A stretch of 64,000 nt of DNA from Gyrodactylus bullatarudis (GCA_012064415.1 SSNU01000135.1:186001-250000); one strand, 5' to 3'. Counted from the stretch's first letter, positions 1-13,088 are shown. The notes: a model not told the origin generated them from the sequence alone. Made by a program: numbers and translations.

Positions 1-3000
1 TTCTTCATGTTAATTCCAACTTTAAAATTGAATGTGAATCGGAGCCAGCTAATCCCATGCCAGTTATAAGCTGGTTTGAACGTAAGTTTTTCTGAATTAC
101 ATTTAAACTTTTTTATTTTGATAAATAATGATTGAAATCTATATTTTTTACAGACGATTCACGATATTTGTCAAAAAGCAAATTCACGCCAAACAATGAG
201 GTTTATCATTCCCAGTTGACTGATGATGGTAGAGTACGCAGTTTTATGAATCTTCAACTCACCTCAGATTATCATGGAAAATATATTTTGTAAGTGATAT
301 CTGATTTTATTATAAGAAAATCTAAACCTAGTTAGCATGAAGATGAGAATTTACTTTTTTTACAATAAACTAAATATTTTTCTTCGTAAAGTCAGGAAAA
401 AATTTATTTTTCGAATAAGTTGTGAAAATTTTAAAAAATTTTTGAAATAATGCAATCTGACCAAAATTAGGCAGTTTTTCGAATTTTGAAAATGCACCAA
501 ATTTCCACCTTTTCAACTTTCGAATCAAAAATTTTCATAGATTTCAAAGATTTGAAGCAGTTAAATGCAGATATTCGAGACCAAAATTAGACAAAGAATT
601 CGAATTGCGTTGTGTCAATTAGGTTTAGGTAATATATCCCACAGGTTCATCGTATTCTTTTGTAAAAAATTAGCCCATGTCGCTAAATTTCACAGCTTAC
701 TAATGGATCTGCTAAATCAATAATTTATGAAAGTCTTGTTCTCACCCCTATTTTGATCTCACCAATATCGCCATTGATAGTACCATTTAAAGCTCGAATG
801 AGAAATTAATTTTTTCTAATGGGGGTTTTAATACAAATGGGGGCGTATAGACCCTTAAATTTCTTTCTAGGGTTAAACCTATTTCCACCTTAACTATTTC
901 CACTTTTACTAATATCTATCGAAGACTTTAGATTATATCATGGAAAAAACCTATTTTCCTGTCAATACTTAAGTCAATTACAAGTTTTCTTTGTCATGAA
1001 AATGAAAATTAGCATGGATTGTTTAAAATAAAATAAATGATATTTTTTTCATTTAGCTGTGCCGCAAGTAATGAAAACACTGAAATCTCCAAAGAAACAA
1101 TATCAGTACCAGTAAAATTGAATATTTCATTTCTTCTGCCTGATATGAAGATGACAGTAATGACATCTGGAGTCAATCTTGAAATTACTGAACAAAACAC
1201 CAAGAATGATATACGCCTTGACCGAATGAAGCTGAACGCTCTGAACACTTCCCTATCTGGAACAAATATTCCCTTTTCACCCTTTCTACGATTACCTTTT
1301 ATTGAGGTCGGATCAGAGCAGGAAATAACCCTTCAGTGTACTAGTGGATTGAGCAATTTACCTGCCAGGATAGTCTGGCGTCATTGGAAATGTCCGATTA
1401 CGGAAGAGGACCAAGACTCTTCAGATTTGAACCCAAATACAAATTATGTCACCGAAATATCCAAAGCTATGGACATCCAGCAAGCGTGCAAACACGAAAT
1501 TCTCGATAGTATTCATCAGATTGATATTGTTACCGAAGAGGATTTAGCTAGCCGAGTCAAAAGTTCCCTAACACTAAAAACAAATTCACTTCATGACTCT
1601 GATATTTACGAATGCATATCAATTCAAAATCTAGACCAGATCAAATTCGAGGGAAAAGATTACTTGCCAACTGTGTATAGCTATGGCCTTCAGACTTTGG
1701 TCAGGTCGAAGCCAAGCTTTTTGGAAATAAAAAAGTTGGTGAAAAACGCTTACGGTACATATCAAGTGCACATATCTGAAGGTGAGAATAACATTTTTAA
1801 GACATTAACTTTTATGACTTTTAATTCCAATGAATAACAATGTATAAGGTCTTGACTAGTAACGGATGCAGGCAATTTGGATCGATTTCTGGTATCCATA
1901 GTGATCCATTTTTTCATTCAATTGAATTAACTTTTGTCCGACTCTTTGGCATAAAATTCTTTTGGCAACTGAGAATTTATTGATTTTATGGGAAATGAAA
2001 TTAATTTTTCCATTAAAAATGAAGTTTATTTTCATACATTGAAGCTTAATCTGAGGTTGAATTTTCTGATTCAGAGAAATTAAGTTCCCAAAGGGGGCAT
2101 TAGGAGTCGTACGATCTCTAAACAAGATCTGTTTAGAATAACTTTTGAAATAATAAAAGAATTTAGAATTTATAAATTGTTGCATCATCATCCCATTAGA
2201 GATTATCATAGATAATTGTTATAATTTTTAAATAAAAATAATATTTCAATTCTTGTACTCATATTAAAATTGAAAAAGTTAATCAGCTCTATAATTTCCT
2301 GAAATTGCTTGTCAATATAGACACAAGATTGATAAATTAATTACTATACTGACACACAAGAGAGGGGGGGTGACAAAATAAAATCATTTTACTAAAACTA
2401 TTCTTTGAGTTTTAGTTCAGATAATGTTCAATCACTTCTCAGCTATCAAGGATTAGCCAGTTTTGGCCAAATGAAACTGAATTAGATTATTTAAAAATTT
2501 CTATAACCCTCACTCTGATTCTTATGAAACTCAAAAGGTTCTTTTTATTTTTGTGAAAATTAAATAAATCCAGAATTCTATTCTACTCCCTGGCCAACTC
2601 TTAATACACAGCATAGAGCTTAACATTATTATAGAAATAAAGTTTTTCTTTTAATTTCATTAATTGCTACCATAGTTTTGTACTTTAAGTAAGTAGAAGT
2701 GATATTTGTAATTAGTTCAGGATATTGTTATCTAGCTTGAATTTTAATTCTCACAGGAAATGACTTCACTCTTGACCTTATGCCTCGCGGGAATCCCATC
2801 TTGAACAACATACAATGGCTACGCGATGCAAAGCCATTTGCGAGTATCACTCAGTCAGACTTGATAAATATTGACGATCTGAAGTACAAGCGTGTCCAAG
2901 TCAATTCGAGCAATGGAGAATTGAAAATAAGAAATGTTAATCACGAAGATATGGCCAATTATACTCTGATAGTGGGAAATTCCCTCGGTATCTCTCAGAT

Positions 3001-6000
3001 AACATTCTTCCTCAACGTCACACGTGAGTTTGTTGTAAACTTTTCAATCTGATCGAATAATTTGAATCATTCTTATCTTACAAACAATAGACAGCCCTAA
3101 ATTGATTGGTGATTCAGTAGTTAATATAACCCTCGAGAAGGATGAAGCCGAACTTGAGTGTATAGTCAAGGCCAATCCGATACCGAAACCGAGTGCAATA
3201 CGTTGGAGAAAGATTGGGGATGGCTTTATGGATCTCCCGGAGATTGCATCAAAAGATTTCTTCAACCATGCTGGTTCTGATCGTCAAAATCCTTTCTCAA
3301 CTGGCATTACGTGTGGCGAAGTGATTATCTATCAATTTATTTCATTGTTGATTTAATTTTTCTTTTGAAAATTCTTTAAATTGGGCCTCAAAAAAGTACT
3401 ATTTGGTCTGGACAGGGGACCGGCTGAGTTTCGATATTCTTAAGAAAAGATCTGCTCATCTTATACCAATTTAAAGTTAGCTGGTACTATTTCTGTGTTA
3501 AATTGTTGGCGTGGTACTTTTTTGTACTATTTTTTTAAATATAGTATTCATCAGCTATAATAAACGACCAATTTTTTATGAATTGATAACTAGATTTCTG
3601 ATATAGAGCTTTCATCATGTAAGCAATTAGCATCTAAATCGAAGCTTTGATCTTTGGTTAGAAATATTCCCTTTTTTTCAAATTTGAGGATAGGATTTAT
3701 TTTGTAAACAATCTGTAATAATAAGAAAGTTTATCGGTCGTTTTCTATCAAGAAAAAAATTTCAACAAAAATCAGAAATTTTGATTACTTGCAAAAATGT
3801 ACGGTAAAGTACTTATAACTTATAATAATAAGTAAATTGACCGTGTTATAGATTATTCTGGACATACAGCTTGGTTTTTTACAGCTTTGATTTCTTATTT
3901 GATTTTTCATTCACAAAATAAATATTTCAGACTGAATGGACCGGATCCTTCAAGTACTCGACAAAATGTTCAGTTACAGAAGAAAATCATTTGATCAGTA
4001 CGCTGTCGATTAGAAAACTCGAACCAAACGATGTTGGCCGATATCAATGTTTCATTGACAATGGAATCGGATCGCCTGCTGTGAAAATTATCGACTTGAT
4101 ATATCCATGTGAGTGAAAATTTGATGAATTTAGGGGAGTGATTGAATTTCAAATTTTATTACACTTTATATCTGACCGAATTCATGTAAAAAAGAATTCA
4201 GACTAGAAAAATAAGGGAGAATTCGTCTGCCTCTAGCTATGTATGTTTAATTGCAATTAAAAAACTTGCTTATTTTTATTTATTTCTATAGATTTGTACA
4301 CATGAAATAAAATGAAGATCTCTTCTAGGTTATTCTATTAGATAAAATTTAATTATTCCTAACCGCTAGACGTTTCTGTCCTGAATAAGTCCAGTTTCAA
4401 TGGATTTTATAGCTGAGTCGTCCACTTTGAAAAAAATCTCCCCTCTATAGTGTCAAGTTGTCAGGAACTAAATTGACACTAAATTTCAATTTGATGATTT
4501 GTGAACTTACAGGTCAGTAATATCGGATTAGGGAAATATCTTCTTTTCAATTAATATAATGGAAACTTTTATTGTTTGAAAAGAAAAAGTTTTTTCTTAA
4601 AAGTACTATTTCGACTTGAAAAAGATGTTTTATTTCCTTGGAACTGGATAGCTAACTGTATGATTATGGTAAAACGTCTATTTTCTCAAACTTAATTAAA
4701 TATATAATTTAGAATTCTTAGGAATTTTTCTTCTTCGAATCCAGAGGTCATATACGACCCCTTAATCAATTATTTCAGGTAACCTTTGTTTTCTTACGGG
4801 TTAAGAAACAGAAGAGTTGCTACTCCAAACGACTAATGTTAGAAATAACCTAGTTTTAATTCTCACTTTTGCTAAAAATTCTATTTTTTCATCAAGAAAT
4901 CGATGGTGATGAGGTATATTCGATTTCCAGATTTTTGAGAAAAATTATAAAAGAACAATCTCATTAAGTCCATCATATCATAGAGTAACAATGACTCAAG
5001 GAAACTAACTGAAATCTTTGTAAAGAGATCAGAGAAGTTTAGAAGAACATTAAGAATATTAACGTTAACAGTAATCAAATTTTGTACTAGTTCTCAGTCG
5101 GTTGGTCCAAATATTCAGTTGATGTGGTGAGGATGGCGAAAAAGGATTTGTTTTTAGTCTCTAACACTATGTGGAGAGAATAAAAGAAATTTATAAATTT
5201 TTGACTTTATTTATTTATGAAAAAAAAGAAATGAATAGAGGAATGTATAGACACACATGGGATTGGAAGCATTCAATAATTATATAGTTTTCTGCACGAT
5301 TGAAATTCGATCTGGCGGATAAAGGGAGATTCTCATAGGTAAGAAAAAAATAAATAGGATAAATAAATAGCTCCTTTTCCTATCTTTCTCCATCAGCTAC
5401 AATAGTACTGTACTTGAAATATACCTCAAACTCCTTGTTCCCTTGTGATACAAATGCATATAACACAAGCTTGGAGAGACTGATGCATTCCTACTCTAAC
5501 TTTTTATCCCCTTTCCCTTGTACAGGACTATCTAATATAATCCATGTTTGGGATGTAAAAGACAAAAGAAACAGGAGTTGGGAGATATATATTCACGCTC
5601 CTCCTCTTATCCTATAAGGAGAAGCTAAACAATGGAGGTAGCAGTAGCTATCACACTTGAAACTTGATTCTCTCTTCCTTGCTCTATGCGAAACGATAAA
5701 AATTCAAAAAAATGACTGATATCACTATGAGAGTGAACAAAGTACAAATCGCTTCTTAACTAATTAGTAGTTCTATAATTAAACGTTGGTTTTAGACACA
5801 GCTTCAAGCCTAATCTGCAGGTTTTTCTAGGAAAGACTTCATAGCTATCAATTCCGTCCAATGTAGAGGTTGATCATTCAGAGTAGAATCCGTTGTTCAT
5901 TCTGCTTGCGAAAGTCTACTTACTGTTTGGAAATTGATAAACTAGGGTGATCCAAGATCATTTCAAAATGACGGATCTTTTCAAAAAAAGGAATAAGAGC

Positions 6001-9000
6001 AATCATAAGAATCATTTTTTTTGTCTAATGATGATCATGAAAAGTAACATTTGATTCCTCTCAGACCTTCAAATCAACAAAAATTTTCAACTCAAAGTGT
6101 ACATTTTGAATCAGTTACCAAAATATCTTTCAAAAATTTCACTACCTTGATGAAAAAAGGAGATTTATGTAAAAAACATGAATTCCCAAATTCATCGAGA
6201 ATAGCTTTATTTACAAAACTTATATCAAAATTGATAAATCATATATGAGTCTATTCGAGCATTGACAAAACCTATACCAATTTCGACTAATCATACATCA
6301 GTCATGGTGAGGTTTGACAAATTTAATATCAAATTTAACCAAAAGAAATTAGTTTTCGAAAGGAAATTTCTACTTTTCAGATGTAACTTGGTTAAAATTC
6401 AAAATAAATAAAATATAAAAATTTTGTAAATTACCAATGACTCTATTCACAAACTGATTCTGTCAAAAACGATAATCGATTTTTTTGCCACCAGATACAA
6501 ATTGGAAAGATTACCAATAATTTTCTAGGAGTTTTTCCAGTTTCCATAAAAAAAGACTTGGATTAATTTTATTATTGAAAATTTTTAGTTCAATCAAAGT
6601 TCCTGCCACTTGCACGCTGGCTTTATTCTGCTCCATCAAAGTTACCGCCAAATTTTCTCGACAACCCAGAAAAGAATCTGAACCTACTCGCCGAGAAGAC
6701 GATACTCACGTGTATATTTGCTGGTGAGCCAGCTCCGGATGTCTTTTGGACTCGAGAACCTTCTAACCAGACACTCATCGAGGGAGGCCAATTCACCAAG
6801 ACGATTGATAGAATTAGACCTGGTCTCTATCGGGCACGCCTTACAATGAACCATGTCAGACCGACTGATTTTGGAAAGTATTACTGTCATGTAAGCTGAA
6901 TTTAATTTTTATATATTTTCTCATTAATTTTGCCTCTTTAACGAAAACAGGGCTCAAACATGATGGGTTCGTCCGTTGGGACCATTCAACTTGTAACACC
7001 ATCGAGTCCTGATTTGCCAAGTTCTTTGAGAGTCGTTAACAAGACAGCCACAACTGTTACTATAAGCTGGAATCAAGGATACAACGGAGGACAGCAGCAA
7101 AGGTTTCTGGTACGAATAACTTGATTTGTTGTCTAATAAAGCTTGATTATAATGACTAAATTTATTTAGATTCGAGCTGCACTGAACGAAAATCCAGCCA
7201 ACTTGTTAGAATACGAAGTTGACGAAAATGAAGATTCGAATCGATCAACCTACACTCTTAGGGGTCTTACAAAGGCAGCAACCTATAGAATCAGCGTCGC
7301 ATCTAAGAATGAAATCTATGGTACAAAAGGATTCACCGACACCATCCTAGTGTCCACATCAGGTAAGTTGACAGATACATCTCTAAAGTCAAGTGAAAAT
7401 AGTTTTGAACTTCTATTCCAGACTCTACCAATCATTCAGTTGATGTTGAGACAAATTTCATGGGAGATGAAGGCTTTTCAAACAAGCGAACCTTTTCAGG
7501 TGATGATAACACCCTCGGCAGTAGCCTTTACGAATCAGCATTCGGTATTAGCAGGGGTGGTTATGATGTTGTCAAGGTCATAACTATAGCATGCATAATT
7601 GGAGTTTTAATCGTCATGGCAAACATATTCCTAGTCGGATTTATTGTCAAAAAGAAATGTCGGAAAAATATCAAGACTGCTCTAAGGGAATCTTCAACAA
7701 GTATGCTTCTCTCACCTTGTTATTTCCATTCAACTCATTGATACTTAGACTTTATAAGTTTCCTGTTGTCGGAATTATTCTCCAATAGATACATAAACGG
7801 GTTTAATAGTCATTTTCTTCTGTTTAAGATTTAATCTTTAAGATAATTTTGGAAAAGTGTGATGTTAAGGAGGAAATTTATGGTGTAAGATTAAATCTTT
7901 CTCTGAAATTGGGAGGGGGGACTGTTTCATTCAAATTAGTCAGAAAGAAATGCAAAAGAACCCATAAATATAACCTAATTTCTTTTGCAGTCTTATCAAA
8001 GATGGAGCCATTCGATCCCCTTGTAAATGGCTATCCGAATTGCCAATCGTATCCAGTTAATACACCGAAAGAATTCCTAATGCAATCTCAGGACTATCTC
8101 TTCATGGGAACTCATCCTGCCAACGGTTCACAAGCCCTCTATAAGGGATCTTGCAATGAAGTTAACCACCAGATTAGCTCACCCTTTCTTGAAAGCCATT
8201 TGAATCATAATAACTTTGAGACAAACTCATTAAAGGGGAGCTTCTCTATTCCACATGATCAAGTAAATTTTACTATACCCCTTTGTGATCTGTAAACTTT
8301 TCTAGTCAATGAATGGTTTTAGAGTAATGATGAATTTGAGACATCAAAACTAGCTTCTCAATAATACGGTCATGCAAATAAAGTAAGATTGGATGAAATT
8401 TAAAGGGTTCGTAGAGCTTGGTTAAAAAGGGGAAAATATCAAAAACAATTGGTTATTAATATGTAGTTTTCAATTAATTTTAGATCAAGTACGAAAATAA
8501 TTTTCTCAATTCTCATCCCATAACTCTTTTATTTTCCAACCGATACCTATAGCTATCAAAGATATGTCAAATTTTCTACAAATTATCGCTTGACCACTTT
8601 GAGCTATAGAGTATGAGTAAAATTGACCCTAGTCGGCATTGAATATCCAACCGATGAAGTAATTCTATTCAAAACTTTATGTATCTAATTTAATTGAATG
8701 CAGCAAAGTTGATCAAAACAGTTAATTTTCGAGAATAATTAGTACAGTCAAACCATGGATTGAGCGGGAGGATTTTATCTCTAACACATTTTTACGATTG
8801 ATCGATCAGAACGCAGGAAAATTGAAATTCATTGTAATCACTAGATAGAGCCTCAAAAAGTATTAAAATGCTTATTTTAACCAGCTATTCCCTCTGTTAT
8901 GAAAACCATTTAAAGCTATAAATTTTTCCATTATGGCACCAAGGTTCAAAGTTATAAGGTCGTAAAATGTATTATTTATTGAGATAAAATATTAAAATAA

Positions 9001-11398
9001 TAATTTATTATAGCATTTTATTTCTTCCATATCAATGAACTCAATCCTCATTTTTGAGGTAGAGAGATGATTTTCATTGTCTAACAATTTGCAAAGCTCA
9101 AAAATAGCCTTGGAGATAGTAATTAGGATATTATCTCGATGTTTCAACATTAATTTGTTTTTAAGATTTTTATTTTGTTTACTTATAAGTAGTTCATGTA
9201 AGATATTTGTTGTAAATTAGCAATAAAATAAATCGAAAAATAATACTTTTCAAATTTTATTTTTTTTCAAAAAATTATTTTTTTCTAGTAATCATCTCAA
9301 ACTTGGTATCAAAATATAGGTTATATAATTTTAAAAAGATTGAATCATGTGTCCCATGTGTACGACAAAATAATGGAGAGTTTGTAAGCCTTTATGTAAT
9401 GTTTGTAATTAGAGAAATAAAATAATTAGTCATTGGATTCATTGGACTATAGATGAAAGAAATGTTGAACTTGAATCTATTTAGGCTTCCTCTTTCGATG
9501 GAAATCTTCAGAATCCCATGTTATCAAGTACAACTAATATTCTTGACGAATCAAGTCGATTCCTCTTCACTGGAACAAGCCCTGGAACTTTGGCTAGTGG
9601 TAGTAACAATAGGAATCCTTACATGTGCCTTCCAAATGACGGTATTAACTCGACTAACTGTAATAGTCTGAGTAGGAATATTACTCTCGATCGTAACTAT
9701 TATCCCCAAATGATGAATACTCTACAAGACTTTGACTACAATCGCACTGGACATCATTCCAGAGCAGTGTCACCCTCTTCTTCAACTGGCATAGGGACCA
9801 TTTTGAATAATCCAAGGTACGGTTATTCTACTCACTTGCAACCTCCCATGTCAAAGTATTGTGGGAGAGTATCCCTATCCCCTTGTATACCCACAAAAAG
9901 TATGACAACAAGCTTTCATATGGGCTCCTCTAATGGAGACATCTATAATCAAGGTAAATTGGCAAGAAATTCTAATATTATTCAGTTTATTGGGATTACT
10001 AACCGGTAGCAAAGACAGCTTTTCATCTTGAACAATTTATTGAGTCGTATAGGCATTTTCAGGATAGAAAGTAAACCTAATTGACATGAAGATGAGAATT
10101 TACTATTTTTACAAAAATCTCGATATTTTGCTCCAGATTCACAGAAAAAAATAATTTTTGAATTCTTCATAGAATGAGCTAATAAGATGAGGATATTCTA
10201 AAAATATTCCGAAAAAAATTCAATCTCACAAAAATCTCCACTTTTTCAACTTTTGAACCCAAAATTTTCATCGATTTCGATAATTCAAAGTTGTTAAGCA
10301 GTGATATTTGGAATCAACATAAGACGATGAATTTGAATTCACCTGCAGAAGTTCACTGAAATTCGTCATTACTGTGGGAAATCAAACGATTTGAATTTTT
10401 CGATTATGACGAAGGCAAATTATCCAAAATCTGGAAGTTTAACTTTTTTCGGAAACAGTAAGATCTTCGCTATCTCTATGGTCAAATTTGAATTCATCGT
10501 CTTATGTTGATTCCAAATATCACCGCTTAACAACTTTGAATTATCGAAATCGATGAAAATTTTGGGTTCAAAAGTTGAAAAAGTGGAGATTTTTGTGAGA
10601 TTGAATTTTTTTCGGAATATTTTTAGAATATCCTCATCTTATTAGCTCATTCTATGAAGAATTCAAAAATTATTTTTTTCTGTGAATCTGGAGCAAAATA
10701 TCGAGATTTTTGTAAAAATAGTAAATTCTCATCTTCATGTCAATTAGGTTTATTTTAACATCATCCCATCAAATTTATGCTATTGTAAACAAAATTATGT
10801 ATATTTTTAATAGCCGGTTTTAGTAATTTTTCGTCTAGTGGTTACATATCGCTTTCAGCCTCAATAATTATAGATATACCCTGAGCTCTATCCTTCCGCC
10901 AATGGAGTATTTTGAAATAAATTTTCAGAAAAGCTTCGACTCATAGAATTTGAATTTCATGGGTCTGCTTATTAGACTTCAATGAAATTTCGTAAATTTA
11001 GTAAAACTGCCTTAGGTGCACTCTTACCAGTCTAATATTTTCAGGAAACTACCCCAAAAAGTATGGATATAATGTTTCCAGTGGTGGTGAGGAAATCCAG
11101 GGTATTCTAACCAACCAACTACAACGAAGGCCGTCATTTAATCCAGGCGTTGAGAAGGCCTCTTCGCCATGTGAAAATGTCAACTTCTACGGAAACTCTA
11201 GACACATTTCTGATGCATCCTCTCTCCTGGTAAGATATCTCAGTCTTTTGCTTCAATTTTCATGAAAAGATTTAATTTTTTTTGAATTTCCAGAAAAACA
11301 GAGGAGTCCGCCAGCCCTCGGTGATGACTGAGAACTCTGGAGTTGTCATTCCTCCGCCGAGTGATTTCGAAGAAATGAAGAATTCACTCAATCATTAA
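1..11398 (+). CDS. Nephrin / sticks-and-stones / hibris-like Ig-FN3 adhesion receptor (5' end outside window)
   Basis: Single-pass cell-surface adhesion receptor of the nephrin/SNS/Hibris type, a family acting in cell recognition, myoblast fusion and slit diaphragms. Exons, all in phase: 1-81, 154-289, 1057-1781, 2757-3023, 3091-3320, 3931-4108, 6589-6890, 6951-7109, 7170-7362, 7422-7700, 7991-8262, 9485-9953, 11045-11229, 11294-11398. They give about 1192 residues, numbered here from the first full codon. Ig-like folds lie near residues 1-75, 130-300, 315-402, 403-538 and 555-690, with W and YxC motifs such as GRYQC and FGKYYC. One FN3 domain (about 660-755) carries the family-typical W..GYNGG.QQ.F pattern. 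A transmembrane helix lies near 806-832, followed by KKKCRKN and a Ser/Asn-rich tail of about 355 residues. Kirre/Rst proteins lack FN3, which favours nephrin/SNS/Hbs. The third Ig lacks the usual Cys before its last strand (ANYTLIVGN). Stop is TAA at 11396. Confidence 0.88.
290..1056 (+). other. Intron of the nephrin-like gene with a truncated foldback repeat
   Basis: Noncoding. GT at 290 and AG at 1055-1056 join phase-2 exons. It holds a one-armed copy of the foldback element (323-629). I see nothing else in it. Confidence 0.8.
323..629. repeat. Foldback element, family A, one arm deleted
   Basis: Starts with TAAACCTAGTTAGCATGAAG and ends with the reverse complement of the same terminus (CAATTAGGTTTA). 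The interior matches the arms of the complete copies at 10072-10752 and 60802-61320, including the stretch about TTTCAACTTTCGAATC. Most of the second arm is missing. It sits in a nephrin-like intron. Confidence 0.75.
1782..2756 (+). other. Intron of the nephrin-like gene, no recognisable content
   Basis: GTGAGA donor at 1782 and TCTCACAG acceptor ending at 2756. AT-rich. The open frame on the opposite strand (1856-2209) shows no recognisable domain and I treat it as chance. Confidence 0.7.
3321..3930 (+). other. Intron of the nephrin-like gene, no recognisable content
   Basis: Splits the fourth visible Ig domain in phase 0. The donor GTGATT is weak; the acceptor AATATTTCAG is good. Reading on past the donor hits stops. 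Nothing else is visible. Confidence 0.6.
4109..6588 (+). other. Long intron of the nephrin-like gene with a family B repeat
   Basis: Largest intron of the gene (2480 nt), phase 1. AT-rich, with scattered pyrimidine-rich stretches near 5340-5640. A family B repeat copy lies at about 6025-6110. No coding signal found. Confidence 0.7.
6025..6110 (+). repeat. Interspersed repeat, family B copy
   Basis: Shares the order GATGATC..GAAAA, then CTCTCAGACCTT..AAATCAACAAA, then CAACTC with copies near 12345-12440, 40010-40140 and 53475-53560. It is diverged and its full length is unknown. Confidence 0.55.
8263..9484 (+). other. Intron of the nephrin-like gene, no recognisable content
   Basis: Phase-0 intron from GTAAAT at 8263 to TTTAG at 9484. 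The reading frame continues a few codons past the donor and stops at 8293, so an unspliced form would truncate the cytoplasmic tail. AT-rich, no domain signal. Confidence 0.65.
9954..11044 (+). other. Intron of the nephrin-like gene carrying a complete foldback element
   Basis: Phase-1 intron, GTAAAT to TTTTCAG. Most of it is the complete family A foldback element at 10072-10752; the rest is unremarkable. Confidence 0.75.
10072..10752. mobile_element. Complete foldback (MITE-like) element, family A
   Basis: Two inverted arms, 10072-10340 and 10486-10752, are near-perfect reverse complements around a loop of about 145 nt. Termini read TAAACCTAATTGACATGAAG and its complement. It has no coding capacity, so it would need a transposase from elsewhere. 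The TA at each outer end is compatible with a TA target duplication, as in Tc1/mariner-type MITEs, but this is inference. In transcripts of the host intron it would fold into a long hairpin. Confidence 0.85.
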
Positions 11399-11790
11399 AT
11401 GCAGATCTTATACACATAGCAACGTGAACTAATTGGTTATCTCTAGATATTTTTCTGTTTGATATTTTGTACAGAAAAAAAACAACAACAGAATGTATTG
11501 TATTCGATAGTTATTATACAGATTGATGATTTTATGAGTGCTCCAACCCTTCAACTGCTCTCTCATGATTTTTGTGTAGGTTTTATTTTAAAATTGACCA
11601 AGTTGCTAAATATGTACTTTAGTTTAATACCAACTTAGTATGTGTTAAAGTTGATAGCGCCAAAAACTATTATTATCACTTGTTGTACAAATTTTTTAAG
11701 AATATTCAGAAATTAAAAACGAAAAACGACTGCTATAATAATTATAATTATTGATACAAGATTAAAAATGACTATTCAAATTTTACCCGT
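11399..11790 (+). other. 3' UTR/flank of the nephrin-like gene, duplicated at 18200-18350
   Basis: Follows the TAA stop. No clear AATAAA; ATTAAA occurs at about 11712. From about 11630 the sequence matches 18205-18350 (shared GTTGATAGCGCCAA and TTGCATGCTGTT), so this flank belongs to the duplicated block. Confidence 0.65.
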
Positions 11791-12057
11791 ATTTCATTCA
11801 TGAAAAAAATTGCATGCTGTTTATATTAAAATATAATTTTATATATTCAAAACTACTATTTAGTAGATTTAGTCAAATTTTTTCGGATTTTCTTAGATTG
11901 AGAATAAACTATGCAAAGGCTTCAGAGATAATCTTTCCATTTCATTTACAGATATGTCATTGCTTGAATGAGAATAGGTCAATTTTCAGCCAGGGCTATA
12001 TTTCTAGCCAGCTCTTTGGCTTAATAACAAGTGATTGTATCGTTTCCATCAAAGATT
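11790..12057 (-). pseudogene. BCKDHA pseudogene fragment (left copy of the duplication)
   Basis: Two pieces of a dead BCKDHA. Positions 11790-11880 match the terminal codons and 3' flank of the intact gene (18340-18430). Positions 11904-12057 match the end of its large exon and the start of the following intron (18882-19030). On the minus strand the exon piece reads DGNDTITCY, stop, [13 protein letters not shown], stop, PILIQAMTY. The stops replace Gln and Arg codons, and the donor G is changed to T. The two last exons, present at 18440-18864 in the intact gene, are deleted. An open + strand frame at 11814-12089 crosses it and is an artefact. Confidence 0.88.
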
Positions 12058-12539
12058 TTTTGATTACTGATTTAGGAAAAATAATTTGATGAAGAATTTT
12101 TCTTGGAAAATTTTAGATACATTTTAAATTTCAATCTAGCGCGATTTTTATCATTTCTGGATCATCATTAGACGAAAAAAATAACTACTTTTATTAATTT
12201 TTTTCAAAAAACACTTGATTTACGTGTGAAAGTCTACTTCCTATTTTTCGATCATTTTTACGGCTAGGAAATTCACAAATTATGATGATCAGATTAAAAT
12301 GACGGGTTTTTATAAAAATGAATATGAGTAAATATTTTCTTCGTCTCATGATGATTCTGAAAAATAACGTTTTATTCCTCTCAGACCTTGAAATGAACAA
12401 AATTGTTCACTTCAAAGTTAAAAAAAAGAAAGATCGCGCTAGCTCAAAATTGAAAATTTCTTTTTAATTATTTTTTGAAAAAAATCAACCTACTGTAATT
12501 TATTAATAAATATGATACAAAATAGAAAAAGTTTTCAAA
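12058..12539. other. Noncoding stretch with a family B repeat
   Basis: No supported gene. A copy of repeat family B lies at about 12345-12440 (GATGATTCTGAAAAATAACG then CTCTCAGACCTTGAAAT). The rest is AT-rich and unrecognised. Confidence 0.55.
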
Positions 12540-12950
12540 CAGATTATGATTGTTTGGGATAAGTTTGGCGAGGAATGTACACGTAGATTTGATGTAGAAT
12601 GATGGGATATTCTTCAGAAGGAGTTGGAATCTGGAACGCAACGGGAGGATATTCCTAAGGAGGATGGAAAAGTTTCTGCCACTAACTAGAGTTTCTAACT
12701 TCATTGGTGTCAATGTTAGAGTTGAAGAGAATAAGTGAGTCTGCAATTCCTCTTAACCAGATCAGGTAGAGGGAGGACAACGTTAGGCATTCTTTGTAGC
12801 TTAATGGTCCAAAGCAAGATTTCAGGAAATTGAATTTGATTTGTTCTACTTTGCGAGTGGATTTGATGGAGATACCAATTAATAGAGCGGCAGCATAGTC
12901 AAATTTAGAGATGATAAAAGCTTTTGAATAAAATGAGTTTTAGTTGAGGA
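12540..12950 (-). mobile_element. Decayed non-LTR retrotransposon, C-terminal reverse-transcriptase region
   Basis: Read on the minus strand with frame breaks it gives YAAALLIGISIKSTRKVEQI, then a KSCFGPLSYKECLTL-like stretch, then SGRNFSILLRNILPLRS and FYIKSTCTFLAKL. This order (thumb region, R-rich motif, then F..R..P) matches the end of the RT region of jockey/CR1-type elements. It carries stops and frameshifts, and no endonuclease or ORF1 is nearby. Confidence 0.5.
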
Positions 12951-13014
12951 CAGGTGACGAATCTCGTTATTAAATAGGTAGAGTACCTCAACAAAAAACA
13001 TATTGAAAATTTAA

Positions 13015-13088
13015 AGCATTTTCGAAATCCAAAAAAATACCTAATTTTTGAAATAAAAGTTCTCATCTTCATATCAAGTAGGTTTATA
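13015..13088. repeat. Foldback element family A, terminal fragment
   Basis: Ends with TTCTCATCTTCATATCAAGTAGGTTTA, split by small changes from the canonical right terminus. It is preceded by the family's GCATTTTCGAAATCCAAAAA stretch. A solitary right end. Confidence 0.55.

Noticed and set aside
10072..10752. Inverted arms as a CRISPR array or miRNA cluster
   Set aside because: There is one pair of long arms, not multiple short direct repeats with spacers, and other copies show it is a dispersed element.
11814..12089. Open + strand frame of 91 codons as a gene
   Set aside because: It runs antisense over the BCKDHA pseudogene fragment; the minus strand explains the sequence.
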